DNA from: Clarkia xantiana subsp. parviflora
Lineage: Eukaryota; Streptophyta; Magnoliopsida; Myrtales; Onagraceae
Direction of reading: 5' to 3'
Length of the DNA: 64,000 nt
NCBI GenBank assembly: GCA_036873135.1
Contig: JAPTYO010000004.1
Coordinates: forward strand, 40,581,105-40,645,104
The position numbers and the translations under genes are program-made. Positions 1 to 12,529 of the stretch are shown piece by piece. Under the pieces are notes generated by a model that was given only the letters and a program-made list of their open reading frames with translations, was not told the origin of the DNA and searched no databases. Position 1 is the stretch's first letter; each line of letters begins with the position of its first letter.

Positions 1-13
1 CAAGCCACACAGT

Positions 14-1458
14 TTAAGCCCTACGTAATCCAAGCATTTTTACGTTCTTTTCAAAAATCTCCCTACGTAACGGCTTAGTTAAAGGGTCTGCGACCATATT
101 GTCTGTAGGTAAGTATTCTAAAGCAATTATGTTGTCTTCCAGAACTGACCTAGCATAATTGTATTTCACATCAATGTGTTTAGTCCTACTATGGTACTTT
201 GGATTCTTAACTGCCGCAATGGCCGCCTGAATGTCGGAGTGCACCTTCACAGGTTTACTCCTTTTGTCGGTGCCAATTAATGCAGTAAGAAGCCTTTTCA
301 GCCAGACCGCTTCTTGTGCATTTTTGGAGAGGGCAACGAATTCTGATTCCATAGTGGAAAGCGCGACACAAGATTGCTTCTTGCTTACCCATGATATGGA
401 ATCATTAGCAAGGAGGAAAACTCCTCCTGTGGTGGACTTACGATCATCCGGATCGCCACCGTGGTCGGCGTCACTATAACCGATCAATTCGAGCCGATTG
501 CCCTCATAGCACATACGTAGTCGGCAGTACCTTTCAGATATCTGATAATTTGTTTTACGGCCTTTAGATGTTGATAACTAGGCTCTGATTGGAATCTTGC
601 TACTAGGCCCACAGCGTAACAAATGGCTGGCCGAGTACAGAGCATGGCGTACATTAGACTCCCTACCATGCTCAGATACTCTGCATTCTTCATATGTTCA
701 CGCTCCTGCTGGTTTTTCGGGCCATCATGCTTCGATAGCGCGCACCTGAACACAACCGGCGTATCCACGGGTTTAGCATCCAGCATTCTGAATCTTTTCA
801 ACAGTTTGTTGGTATATGATTCCTGAGAAAGACATAATTTCCGGGTGGCACGATCTCGGGCAATTTTGATGCCTAAGATGTACGTGGCCTCTCCCATGTC
901 TTTCATCTCGTATGCTGATGCTAACCAGGACTTTGATTTATTCATGAAACTCATATCGTTCGCAGCAATGAGTATATCATCCACATATAGTGTTATGATG
1001 ACATACTTAGACCCGAATGTCTTAGTGTATACGCAAGGATCCTCGTGAAGATTCACGAATCCGTATCCGACGATATCCTTGTAGGATCTGCTATACCATT
1101 GTCGAGACGATTTTTTAAGGCCGTATATAGATCTTTGGAGTTTGTAAACTCTATGTTCTTTGCCAGGAGTAATGAAACCCTCCGGCTGCTCCATATAGAT
1201 CTCTACCTCCAGGTTTCCATGGAGGAATGCGGTCTTAACGTCCATTTGATGTAGCTCTAGATCAAGACTAGCAACTAGGGCAAGGATGGCCCTTACTGTG
1301 GTGTAACGCACAGTTGGTGAGTATGTTTCATCAAAGTCCACTCCGTGGATTTGGGTATATCCTTTCGCAATTATTCGAGTTTTGCACCACTCGAAATTTC
1401 CAACCGAAGTGAATTCTAAGATTTCACTTTCTAGCTCTGTGGTTAACAGATAAATCAA
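14..1458 (-). pseudogene. Copia A pol: reverse transcriptase plus RNase H, frameshifted
   Basis: The RT part (about 484-1400) contains the Copia signatures QMDVKTAFLHG, YGLKKS and the catalytic YVDDIL. The RNase H part (14-514) shows SDADHGGDPDDRKS, ALSTMESEF, VHSD and the conserved TKHID near the end. The two parts lie in different frames. Compared with the related copy at 27.5 kb, one base is missing near 507-515, just after the GTADY motif, and this breaks RT from RNase H. The first RT codons are preceded by LESEILEFT, which is also found at 33.78 kb in element B. That replaces the usual region joining integrase to RT, so the protein is a truncated pol that could not act by itself. Confidence 0.85.
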
Positions 1459-3135
1459 CTAAAGACTAAAACCGAATTAGTTCTTATTTAGGAAATTTCA
1501 TCCTTCATTGTTTTCCTCCATTCCTTCGGTTTGAGGTCCTTCCTTTGCTTGCTGAACCGTCACTGGTTCAAGAACGACTATCAAGATGTGAGACACATCT
1601 CATTTGATGGGACACTTCTCTAGAGAAATTCTTTGCCTTTGACTATGTCTAAGCACGTTAATCCCATGTTTTAGTCTGATCGTTACTCCCACTCGGAATA
1701 ATGCCTCTTATCGGGGCATTACTCCCACTGGAAACAATGGTGGTGGTTGAACTTATTTGGAATAACCTCTCTGTCTCGGGATTCTACCTCCGAGATGTAT
1801 TCTTCGATCACTAGGATCTGGGTAGTTGAAATAGTTCATTATCATGATTATCAGATCCGACTTGATTCGCATTTCAAAATTTAGTGATGATTATGTGTGA
1901 GGGGGAGTGAGCCCTCTCACTGGATTTATTATGAGGACATTTCCATCATCATTTACCAAATCAATCACTTATGCTGTATCAATTCTCCCACTCGAAGTAA
2001 GTGGGACCTGAGAATCTCCATCAACCATCTGTTAACCCAATCAGTACTAGTTCGTTCGTTCTGCAAAGCGTTAGAAATCCATCCTCAAACCTTTATAACG
2101 TGTCATGTTTATCCATGAAACCATTGTTCCAGGCTAATTTTAAAACTCGTATTCTTCGCAAGTAGTGCGTACTCTTAATGAATACTTGTTTTAATGCGCA
2201 AATTAATGCGTCTTTTTGATAAGGTTTTACCGAATCATTCATTAGTTTTTATGGTAACGTGTTAACCGATTTGGTCAGAACATAGTGCTTTACATTAATG
2301 TGAGTTAAATTAATCTCATCCCGCAGGAACAATTAATGTGCAACTCTAACATTATGTAATTCTAAACTATGTTTCTTGAAGCATTTAATGAATGCTTTTA
2401 GCCAAACTCTTCGTTCAAGGCTAATGGTGGGAGAGTCGTTTTACCGACTACTTCTTTTCGTTTATTTAACTCATCCATAGATTTATTTATCTTATGGATC
2501 ATGCATTTGAGCTGTCGCTTTTAATGCCATGGTTGATATTCTAATTAGATTGTAGTAGCTGGAAGGCTTACATAAACTCTAAGTAGTTATCAGTGAGTTA
2601 TATCTGAAGAATTACAAACGAAAATTCCGCATTCATAAAAATACTTAAATTCGTTTTCTAAAACGATATATCCCGTCTTTCGAGGTGACATGTGCCTCGC
2701 GCATACCCGGTTAAAAACCGTGGTTTTGAGAATCGTTTTAGTCTCCAAATTTAAAAGCAAGATCGATTTTAATCATGCATATTATTTTGGGATACAAACT
2801 ATAACGTAGTACTTTAACAAATAAGGATGCTTGAGCAATGTGTTGAATAGCATAAATAGGATAAAAACGAACGATGATAAGTTCAATTCTTAATTCAAGT
2901 ATTAGTAAATACTTCGAAAATAATGTGTTCCACCAAGAAACTTATTTAAGAGTATTTTCAAACAGAAATAAAAGTAGAAGTTTTAGCAAATCTAAAGATA
3001 AAGAATCTCTCATTTCATCTTTATTCTTCTAGGGCATCCTCGATCAGGTCGTTGCTTCTGTTTCTCGGTTCTGTAATTCAAAAAAAAATGAATTACTCTC
3101 GAGTGATTAGAAGCAAAGAGAATGAATGATTTTCA
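1459..3135 (-). other. Non-coding spacer replacing protease/integrase in Copia A
   Basis: No protease or integrase motif (no DTG/DSG, no H2C2 finger, no D-D-E core) could be found in any frame. The sequence matches, in inverted orientation, the spacer of element B at about 31890-33780. Landmarks include the stretch around 1960-1980 (equal to 33181-33200 inverted) and the repeated motif around 1680-1730. Two independent elements sharing the same spacer means it was copied as part of the element. Confidence 0.7.
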
Positions 3136-4009
3136 TCATCTTTTCCCTTTACGTACTTTAGGAAGATTAGTGCAGGCATTAGCCAGGTGTCCTTTCACGC
3201 CACACCTGAAACACGTTCGAGTTTCCTCTTTACGTGTCTGCTTTGCTTGCTTTTTCTTACCACCAGATTGTTTGCGTTTAAACTTTTTCTGGGATTCGTT
3301 TGCCACAAACTTCTCAGTTTTGTTCTGAGAGCTTTTTCCCTTTATCTTGCGCTTTCCCTTTTGTTCGGTTGGAACGGAGGATGCAGTATGCATTTCAGAT
3401 CTAGACTTTTCAGCCTTGAGTCTATCTTCCTCCAGCTCAAGATGAACTAGTACCTTCTCGAGAGTATCGAGATGGGTAGCATGGGTAAGGCTCATTTTCA
3501 TGATATTCCAAGAGTCGGGTAAAGAGCGGATCATGTAGTTGATTTGTTGTTCATCAGACAGGTTTTCACCTACTTCCTTGAGCTCAACGATCAAGTTACA
3601 CATATGCATAATATGATCTTTATCGTATGCTTTGGATTCTTCTTATAGTTGTCAAGAGCGATGTTTAACGCTCTCTTTTGAGCAATTGTATAGACACCAA
3701 ATGTTGCCTTAAGACCATCCCATAGGTCCTTGGCAGTCCCCAAATGGTCAAACCTATAGAGAATCTTGTCTTCCAGCATAGAGAGTAAGGTGGAACGAAC
3801 ATCATGATCCTTGACATCTCATTCATCATAGAACGTCTTTTGCTCATCTATGAGGTCTCCCTCAGGCCTAGTTTGTTTTGTGGTCAAATGCTCCGACCTC
3901 TTATTTCAGAGATTATCATCTTAACTCGTTTATTCCATATTTTATAATTACCGCTATTCAATCTTATTCCCTTATTCAACTGGGAAATGACATTGCTAGT
4001 TGCAGCCAT
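3136..4009 (-). pseudogene. Copia A gag, broken
   Basis: The likely start is the ATG at 4009 (MAATSNVISQLNKG...), the usual Copia gag opening. The middle keeps the gag_UBN2-like KDLWDGLKATF motif (about 3700-3760), and the C-terminal part (3136-3609) keeps QINYMIRSLPDSWN and LDTLEKVLVHLELEEDRL. It ends with a zinc knuckle of the CX2CX4HX4C type (CFRCGVKGHLANAC, about 3165-3210) in a lysine-rich tail. Stops and frame changes near 3880 and 3590-3650 separate three blocks, so no full gag can be made. Confidence 0.8.
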
Positions 4010-6112
4010 CTATATTAACACATTGACAATCATGCAAAGTTTAGGAAGAGAACAACATTCTGACATAATTGCAAATATCGGATTATCTATTATGTTGGAA
4101 TACGACGAATAGTGATCATTCAGTCACTAAACCAAACCAACCTTCAGTAAACCGAGGAAGGGGGTGTCGTGAAAGAATTCACACTATTGTCGTTTCAATC
4201 TAATATATCAGTCTTTTGAAAACGGTTATTCTATTGCAAATTACCGGAACAGTAATTTTCAAATAAGCATACCCGATCTTGGCTTTCCCAAGGCCCTTAT
4301 GATTTTGTAAAATTATCCGATAATTTACGCATGCATATTTATAATTATACTACATCTAGCAAATCATCATACCATGCCATAAATATCGAACACAACATGC
4401 TTACGCGTCATGCGTCTAATGTTCCTAGCATATATAATTCTACGTAAAGTAAATTATCACATGCGTTCTATCGTGAGCATCCTAGCATACACGTCAAAAC
4501 ATGCAATTTCCGCACATATCATGCATAATTGGCGACTGGAATTTTCGGTTTTATAAAACGTTTTGAAAATATTAGAGGCTGCTTTGCAATTCATGCTTAC
4601 AATCAATCATGCGAATTTCTAGACATGGATTCTATGCACTTTCAATCAGCATAGCATGTCTATCCTATTTGCGCAAACCATATATTTAAATCCCAGAGCT
4701 CAATGCTCGCAATATAATATCCAGCTAGCTTGACTAAGTCAAGACGACAATTCTAATTATATTAAAATATATGATGCAGAAAGTAAACAATTGTAAATCA
4801 GCCCACTAATTTAGTCCAGTCCAAAAAACATGCAAGTCCGAGATCCATCCCCATAATCAAAACCAGGCATTAGGGTTTTGATTGAAACCGTGTATTAAAA
4901 CACAAACCCTAAGAGCACTGTTTAGGTTAATTTTAAAGTTCGAAAACATTTTGGATTTAAAATTTGACATCCTATTATTAAACAATTTAAAATTTCGGAA
5001 AATTTCAAAATGGTTCGGTCCAAATTTTTGAAATCCGGTTCAATTCGGTCTGATTTTAAAAATTTCTGGTTTGTTCCGAAATGGTTCAATAAAATAACAT
5101 AGTGGTTCGAATTATCACTCAAAACCGGTTAGGTTAGGTTTAATTTAGTTATTACGGTCCGACCCAACCCGAGTGGGTCGATCCGATTAAGAAAACCCGG
5201 ATTGGTTTTATTCGTTCCGGTTTAGCAATTGGACCGGCCCTTAAACCCTAGGGTTCGGCCGAAATATGTCTTGTGGGCTAAGTAGGGTTTTAAAGTCCAC
5301 TAAAAACTTAGCCACCAAGAAATATTAACTATTTAAAATAATTTCCAATATTGCTAATATACATATATATTTCGGCACATATATATATAAATATTGTCAA
5401 GATTCCATCTTTAAGATGTAAATCAATCAACAATATAAATATATATATATTAATAAATATTTCGGCCGGTTATATATATATATATACAAAATATTGTCAA
5501 AAATATATTTAGGGATAAAATATATAGACAATATATCTTCTTAATCTTTTTAAGTAACTAAATCATATCAATATATCTTTATCCCTATCTTTTAGTTATA
5601 TATATTGATAGTTAATATCTTTTACAATATTATATTATAAACCTATCCATATTTTCCAACTTATAGATATATAGTTACCTATTAATAAAATATAAAAATG
5701 GCAATATATATATTTTTATATTGGTGCCGATTTTTAAAGTCTTTGGGACCAAGAAAATTATTTTTTTTACCTAAAATACCCCTAGGGTTTTCGGCACAAA
5801 CATGCAAAGTTGGAAAAGTTGTCAAATTTTAAGATCAAACCCTAACTTGATCATGAATCCAAAAGGTGTTCTTGATAAAACTCATGGTGTTCTTGAAGAT
5901 CATGAACATCAAACTTATATTTAAACCCAAATTTTCGGCTATGATCCATAAAAACATGTAAAATTTGAAAATTTAAAGTTTTTAAAGATCAAACACAAAG
6001 AAATAGCTAAAAATTTTGGATTTCTTCATGGTGCTCATATACTTGAAAATTTCAGATTTTTCATAGATTTAAGAACATCAGTTTATCAAAATTTTAAGAA
6101 CTCCTAACTCAG
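4010..6112 (-). other. AT-rich leader of Copia A
   Basis: This is an untranslated leader between PBS and gag. It is AT-rich with (TA)n runs (5380-5500) and has no credible coding capacity. The same leader, inverted, occupies 29101-31230 in element B, and a truncated relative occupies 13320-13827. It contains a GTTCGGCCGAA-type palindrome near 5255. Confidence 0.7.
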
Positions 6113-6124
6113 GCTCTGATACCA
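6113..6124 (-). other. Primer binding site (tRNA-iMet type) of Copia A
   Basis: On the minus strand this reads TGGTATCAGAGC, the standard plant Copia PBS, one base from the end of the 5' LTR. Confidence 0.9.
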
Positions 6125-6125
6125 C

Positions 6126-6574
6126 TGTTTGATTACGGGGACGTAATACTATGGAATGCTAAACGTGTACTTAACAATATATCTAATCTACGCAGCAGAA
6201 TTAGTACACATACCTTTTAGCTTTCCTGCCCGAGAACGATGTGGAGGGAGTTCTGATCCTTTGGTCGGAACCACGTGCAAGTTCTTCGTCAGAAGAAGTC
6301 CCACGCGATGTACCTCCACAATGAGACCTCTGATCGATTCTTCAATGGATATGGAACCTCGGACTTGATGTGATGGTGCCGAAATATTAGACTAGGGTGA
6401 CAAGTTTCTCAATGGAGATCCTTGTTCTTAATTGTGTGTATAAACCCTTAGGAGTCACCCCTATATATAGTATTGGGTGGAGTTGCCAAAAGGCAAATCC
6501 ACCGTATGTGGTACTAGGGTCATATCTCTTATAATCTCTACTATGGGAAACCAAGTAGTGATATCTATGCAACA
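6126..6574 (-). repeat. 5' LTR of Copia A
   Basis: On the minus strand it starts TGTTGCATAG and ends GTAATCAAACA, next to the PBS. A TATA box lies at about 6461-6469, and just upstream of it (6476-6503) is a hairpin with a T4 loop and 11 of 12 paired positions. The U5 half resembles the LTR at 28513-29087, but the U3 half differs. The left boundary is firm; the boundary at 6574 rests on the TG terminus only, because the partner LTR is outside the window. Confidence 0.65.
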
Positions 6575-6616
6575 GTGGGAGTGTCCGTCAAGGTTATATA
6601 CAATCTCCAAACTGTT

Positions 6617-6876
6617 CTGGGCTGATCACCCAGCAGTGTTATTCAAGCATCATGGTTGGAAATATTACCAATTCCATGATAGCTGTGCCTTAGGGAACTA
6701 CTCAAGGCGTCGTAGTTGGAACCAACACCAATTTTGCGGTCGCTGTACCTTAGGGTACTGATTCAAAGTGGCGTGACTGGCAGAGACCATTATCACGATC
6801 ACAATACCTTAGCGCTAAGGTCAAAATGATATGATAGCAACAGGTACCTGGAAAGTGAAAACCAGGTATCATCTTA
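6617..6876. repeat. Tandem hairpin units with different but self-complementary stems
   Basis: Five consecutive units with a period near 63 bp (the first is offset) each hold an inverted repeat around a short loop. CTGGG/CCCAG lies at 6617-6633. ATCATGGTTGG pairs with CCAA-tt-CCATGAT at 6649-6680. TTGG/CCAA with a wobble-paired outer stem lies at about 6704-6744. CGTGA/TCACG lies at about 6770-6800. TACCTGG/CCAGGTA lies at about 6847-6873. The stems share little sequence, yet each is complementary to itself. Confidence 0.75.
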
Positions 6877-7096
6877 GATACACCGGCGGCACAGCCACTT
6901 ATGTGATGTGATTTGCCTCTAGTCTTCAGGAGCTAACTCTGAAGAGATATTTTGAATATCACACGTCCAGTCCCATTGAGCGGCAGTGACACTACCACGG
7001 ATAGTTATGTTTCCGCGACCGCTGGCTAGACCGATGAAGAGGCAACCCTTATGATAACAAGGCGACGCCTACACGCCCCAAAAAGCTGAATATCAT

Positions 7097-7824
7097 GCGA
7101 GTCGCGTCTCGCCACAACGTAAGCTTGAAGACATCAAGTAACGGATACACCGCCTCAGCGGAGTCGATACCGTCGCGGCCCTGCTTCGTACAAGCCAAGT
7201 AGTGGTCATACAATGAAAAACGGATCAGATTCTCGCAAGTAGCGTCTTGCACCAACGCCACATCTTGGACTACCAAGGGCAGAAAAACGCATTTGCAAGT
7301 AGCACCTTGCCACAACTCTACTCCGAGGCATCGGGTATGCTGAATAAAACGTACCAAACCAAGCAAGTAACGTCTTGCCACAACGCCTTGTCTTAGGACG
7401 TCAAGAGGCGGAAAACGCACTAACATTTGTAGTAGCATGTTAGGATAGCAAGTAGCGTCTTGCCACAACGCTATCTCAAGGCATGGAGAAAGCGGCTTAA
7501 ACGTACCAAACCAAGCAAGTAACGTCTTGCCTCAATGCTATCTTGAATCATCAAGTAAAGTGGTAAAGTGCAATCGCGAGTTGCGTCTCGCCATAACGCT
7601 ATCTCAAGGCATTGAGTAGGCGGCTTAAAACGTACCAAATTATGCAAGTAACATCTTGCCATAACACTACCCTGAGGCATCGGGCAGGTGGATAAAACAC
7701 AACAAATAAAGCAAGTAGCGTCTTGCTAACAACGGTATCTTGAGGCGTCGGATACGCGGTCACAAAACGTGTCAACACAGCGCAAGTAGCGTCTTGCAAA
7801 CAGTGCTATGTCGAGGCATCGACA
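7097..7824. repeat. Ten-unit minisatellite (~67 bp) with two hairpins per unit
   Basis: Hairpin 1 is GCAAG-N6-CTTGC at 7235, 7295, 7363, 7449, 7515, 7644, 7711 and 7782. In the units at 7097 and 7576 both arms change together to GCGAG/CTCGC. Hairpin 2 follows about 15-20 bp later, usually with a GGCA loop, and its stem varies in both arms: CTTGA/TCAAG (7124, 7542), CTTGG/CCAAG (7264), CCGA/TCGG (7323), CTCAA/TTGAG (7603), CCTGA/TCGGG (7671, one G-T pair), TGTCGA/TCGACA (7809). Units at 7380-7400, 7476 and about 7740 have imperfect hairpin 2. Confidence 0.85.
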
Positions 7825-10800
7825 AGCAAGTGGTCTTCGTCAAGTATAGATAACATCTCAAAACAACGCAATACCTTGGTAGCAACCAAGAGGGGCATGT
7901 GCGAGCTTGATATTATAGGTACCATTGGTAATGAATATGATGAACATCAATTCCGGCACTACACCGGCACGACAAGATGGATAGCATCCCAAGAATAAGG
8001 AAGCATATCATATTCGTGATACATGCGTATTACAATGCTAAGGCCGTCAGGTAATAACCACGACATTAACAACCTCAAGAACAAGAGGATACAACAGGAA
8101 TTGTAAACATACACAACCTAGCAGACGTGGGGGCATCCATAATAACAATGGTATGATATCCTACTCATGCTTATATAACCATACATTTTCATATGTCTTG
8201 AACAGGTATGATACGAAAGATAGACGAATGGCATACATGCCTAAGTCCCAAAAGCAAGTGTTTCCACACAAAGATGCATGATAAGCATAGAAGGGGTGGC
8301 TATCTACAAAGTGTGATAAAGGAAGTCATTCCATTAATCAAAAGCGGCAGCATCGCCGCCACCATCATTAAACAAGGGAGTAGTATCCATAGCCCTACTT
8401 GAGAAAGTCGAAGAAGGAGCACGTCTCCCTTCAATTGGAGTGCAAGGTCTCCACCCTAGGTCTCAATGACGACCTGACACTTCACCTTGGCATCCACTTC
8501 AAAACTCGGGAGATGCCTTATACTGAGTGATACTGTAAAACAGTCCCCTCGTCATTATTCTTTACAAGTGCCTATGCCAGGTGCTCATATACAGCCATGG
8601 CTTCATATTCATTCACTCTCCAAGGTCGGCTTACCTCGGCTCCAAGGGATGCAATGCAACCCTGATAGACAAGTTCGGAGGAGACAAAAGTACAAGCCTT
8701 CTCCTTCAAAACGCACGTCAACTCTCTTAGTTGCTTCTGCTCAGTCCTATAGACATCAACCTCCTCGGTCAGCTCGACTTTAAAGAAGCCGAGGGTGATC
8801 GCATCAACGACAGTCTGAAAATGATAGGCACATGCTAGATAGTGAAAGTCTAACAATGAAAAGATAGGATAGAAGTATACTCGGGGGCATACCGAGACAA
8901 GGCCCCGTTAACAAACGGAAGACCGGGCGAAACAGAATCAGGAAACGCCCTACGATCGTCGGGGACAACAATAGCATTCATCATACAAACACCGATCTCA
9001 GGGGTCTCCAAAGAGGTACCCATCTCAGGGATCTCCAAGAGGCACCCAGGCAGATCTGACAAGGGAACCATAGAGAGGTCGTACCAAATCCTCTAGAATA
9101 GTATGAGGTACCGGATGAGGACTGCGTATCAATAAATAAGTAGTATACAACATTAAGGTAGATAAAGTATGAAGAAGAATGCACAACTTCAAAACGTGCC
9201 TTAGGGCCAAGCTCGAAAAAGATGGAGATACCATCATAAGAAGCAATCTCTTGTAAAAAGAGCACAAGCCTTACTCCGGCTAGCAACAACGTTGGTATCA
9301 GTGACCACGGCGTCAGTAGCCGTAGTGCCAACGCCAGAAGCTACAGTGTCAACGCCAGCAGCTGCAGTGTCAGCTTCATTGGCTGCAGCATAAAAGACGT
9401 CACTGCCAGCACCAGCAGCCCAAGATGCAGCATTAGCAGCTACAAGATCAAGATCCCTTTTCCCCCTGCCACAAGGAGGAATGGGCACTGGACCATCAAG
9501 ATCGGTCATTTTCTCTTTTGGCTAAAGGAACTTTGAGAACCCCCAGCCACAGTGACAGGGCTCTTGGCAAACAAAGAGCTAGTTACCTTGGCAATACCGC
9601 CAACATACCCCGGAAAAGCAAGGAAGTCAACAAAAGAACAACCATAGCATGAAGCATACAACTATAGCAACAATAAGGTGTGCATACACACCTTCAGGTT
9701 GAGACACCCTGAAGCCTCATATGCCTTCTCAACAACAATAGGAGGCGTCACCTAACCCCTCCCAGAGTAACCTTGGAAGGGACGACCCGCCTATAGCTAA
9801 GGAATTCTATAAGTAAACAAAAGGAGGGTCTACTACAACACCAGCTCCGCAAAGATCCAGCTCAGCATAACACTTCAGGGCGCCAAACCCCGAGTTTGAT
9901 GTGCAGCACATACGACCTTGATAGTCATCATATCAGATAATGACAACATTGATGAAACCAATCAATAGGAGGAACAAATCGATACTCCAGATCCCAAGCA
10001 TACTAGCTCACCCACCTAGATAGAGCAGGGCATCGAACACTGATGAAGACACAACAAGCCGACTTAGTGTCGGATAGCATTGAAAGAAGGGCCAAGGGAA
10101 AATATCCCGTAGTACTGACAAATCACCAGTAGATCTGGGCAGTATGGAAAGCACAAGATGATACGCGCGCAAATGATGTACAACTTTACCATGGGGGCAC
10201 AATAATACCTCCGACCTTACACTTAGTATAACGTTGGAGGAGGTGAACAACAATGTCTACTTCACTCAAGATCTCCATAGCAACATCAGACGTATACTCC
10301 CTTAAGTGATACTTGAGTCGGGGCGACGTCGTGATGTCGTGGTACAATCCCCCCTAATATACGTTCGACCTCGACATTCAATCTCACCTACTGACCTCGA
10401 GTCTTCAAACTGCAGGAGTAAACCCCCTGGCCGACATCAAAATAGATAGAGATCCCGTATGCGACTCATGATCAGATAATGACTCAAATCCCGACGAAGG
10501 ATTGAGCTCAATATTAACCATGGTGATCTACCTCAGACACCAACCATGAATCTTTTGCTAAAACACCCTCCCTAGAGGAAGACCTCCGGGCTGAAACCAC
10601 GAAATAAGAAGAGTCCTCGTGAGACTCATGATCAAATGAAGGTACATGTCTAAATGAGATATTAAGCTCAGCTGAAGTAATGGGTAACAACCCAGACACC
10701 GACACAGACTCGTGAGAGCATTCCCAATCCTCGTCAAGACCGATGTCAAGTAAAGACCAGGAAGCATGACAACATGGTTTATAGATGAAGAACATTCACA

Positions 10801-10889
10801 TGTCATAGTGACAACAATATGAAGGGCGATAGAGGTATAGAACCCGGTATAGAGTTAACTTAAGGAAGCACAATGCAAGATGAGACTGA

Positions 10890-11300
10890 CAATAGGGCAG
10901 ACACCCTATGTCCGTGACAATGACAATGCCCACCCAGGGGGCAACATCAGGAGCACATGCCATAAAGTGAAATAGACACAAGGAGTACGTCTACCACGGA
11001 GGCAAGACAACCAACACTAAAAGGTGAGATGGACACAAGGGTTGACACCCTATTTCCATAACAATTACAATGCCTACTTCGAGGGAAATATGATGAATAC
11101 ATACTACAAGGTATGATGAGCACAAGGGTCGACACCTTATGACCGGGACGACGACAACGCCATGGTAGGCGACAGGCGGGAAGAACAATACCCAACATCT
11201 ATAATGATCAACAACCCTACTATGGGGGAAGGATGATGAATACAAGGGTTAACAACCTACACCCATAAAGGCGGCAATGTCACCTCGGGGGCAGTATAAC
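10890..11300. repeat. Degenerate tandem repeat built on an ACAAGGGTYGACACCYTA-like core
   Basis: The phrase ACAAGG-GTTGACACCCTA recurs with variation at about 10899, 11034, 11110 and 11240, separated by 60-90 bp segments with ACAATGCC/GGGGGCA-like motifs. The core is itself partly self-complementary (AGGG/CCCT; AAGG/CCTT in the unit at 11112). Confidence 0.5.
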
Positions 11301-12529
11301 AACATAAGGACAGAAGTCTAGTGTACGCGAAGAGATCAAACACCAGTATGGATACTACACCTACTAGGTGGAAACAACGCCTGATGTAGGGACTGGCACT
11401 CCATTCACCATGTGATGATCACTCCGCCTACCCTAGGGGGGGCAACCTTTCACCTTTCAACTTGATACATGGCAGACATGTAGGGACACCCCCCATGTCT
11501 GACACAGTGATACGTGACAAGGCGTTAAGGGTAACCCCCTACGTCAAATCTATGCAAATATGATGGAAATGCAAGAGTAGCATACGACGCCATCAACGTG
11601 AGACCCAACACCTCACACCCAAGGTATCAACAAGTCCACTTCGGGAGAAAATTTTTTATATAACCGTTTTCAAGTGATTACAAGTTACCACTATATTGAT
11701 CAACATGGCTATCAACCTGAATGGAAGCACTGACATTCCTACACGGCCATCTATCAACCCGAATGGAAGCCATGACATTCCTATGCGGCCAACATACGAA
11801 ATCTTCAAAAAATTGAAATTTTTTAAAAATCGGTACAGAGATAACCCCTTTCCGATTATATGCAATGATTCAATCGTCCTTGACTTAATCATATACTGCA
11901 AGTTTTAGTTACATGCCTAGGCATATTTTCATAATACATATACATGCATCCATATGCATCACTACTAGTGTGGTCAAACACTTAGTAACTCTCTCGCCTA
12001 TTACCATGTGTGCATCTAGGTGCTTGATAGCTATAGTGTTATAACATTTATAAGTTTCCTATCACCTGACATGACTGTGCCTATAGCGCAATTACTACTC
12101 ATGATTGATGATTCATACATTAGAGCATATACATATCATTGTAGATGCACATCGATATATGTCATTGATAGTTTTCCATGATAGATAGAATTTTTTCAAT
12201 CCATCACCATGGTCGCATCCATATGCAATATAAGAAGTGTAGTAGAACACTTGGAATAATATTGATTACATGTGCACACATAGATACATACTTTCTAGTG
12301 CCACGACACTCATATATTTTTTATCACTATGCATGATTACATCTATCGACACTGTCACAGGTCATACCTTGTAACACTCTCATAGGCGCACAGCATGTCA
12401 CGTTGCCATTGATTCATATCTATCATAAAGATTATACATACTCATACCCATGATAGCATATATGGCATCACATGATCGCATGTTTTATGACTAACCATTA
12501 TGACTTTCTCTATGAGCATAAACAACAAT

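Larger units (their letters stand above)
1..6574 (-). mobile_element. Copia element A (Ty1/Copia LTR retrotransposon, partial, non-autonomous layout)
   Basis: Read on the minus strand, this holds a 5' LTR (6126-6574), a tRNA-iMet-type primer binding site, an AT-rich leader (about 4010-6112), a broken gag, a 1.6 kb non-coding spacer, then reverse transcriptase and RNase H. The 3' LTR lies beyond base 1. Copia order is normally gag-protease-integrase-RT-RNase H, but no protease or integrase is visible between gag and RT. The same layout is seen in element B at 28513-34782 in the opposite orientation, so it is probably inherited rather than a private deletion. The element is dead: gag and pol carry frameshifts and stops. 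Confidence 0.85.
6575..12529. other. Non-coding LTR-element-derived DNA made of degenerate tandem repeats
   Basis: No protein family could be recognised in this 6 kb. It contains hairpin-unit repeats at 6617-6876 and 7097-7824, a degenerate repeat at about 10890-11300, a GC-rich alanine-codon stretch on the minus strand at 9290-9500, and otherwise low-similarity sequence. It lies between the 5' LTR of Copia A and a plus-strand LTR-like promoter at 12530-13319. The simplest reading is a very long LTR or the non-coding body of a large non-autonomous element; the left boundary was not found. Confidence 0.45.

Noticed and set aside
7049..7799. Overlapping minus-strand open frames with repeated RRYLLGLVRF / QDATC peptides
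   Set aside because: They follow the ~67-bp repeat periodicity exactly, change frame between units and have no start or domain; they are by-products of the minisatellite.
7097..7824. CRISPR array
   Set aside because: The regularly spaced short palindromes superficially resemble one, but the 'spacers' are themselves related repeats, there are no cas genes and the DNA is plant nuclear.
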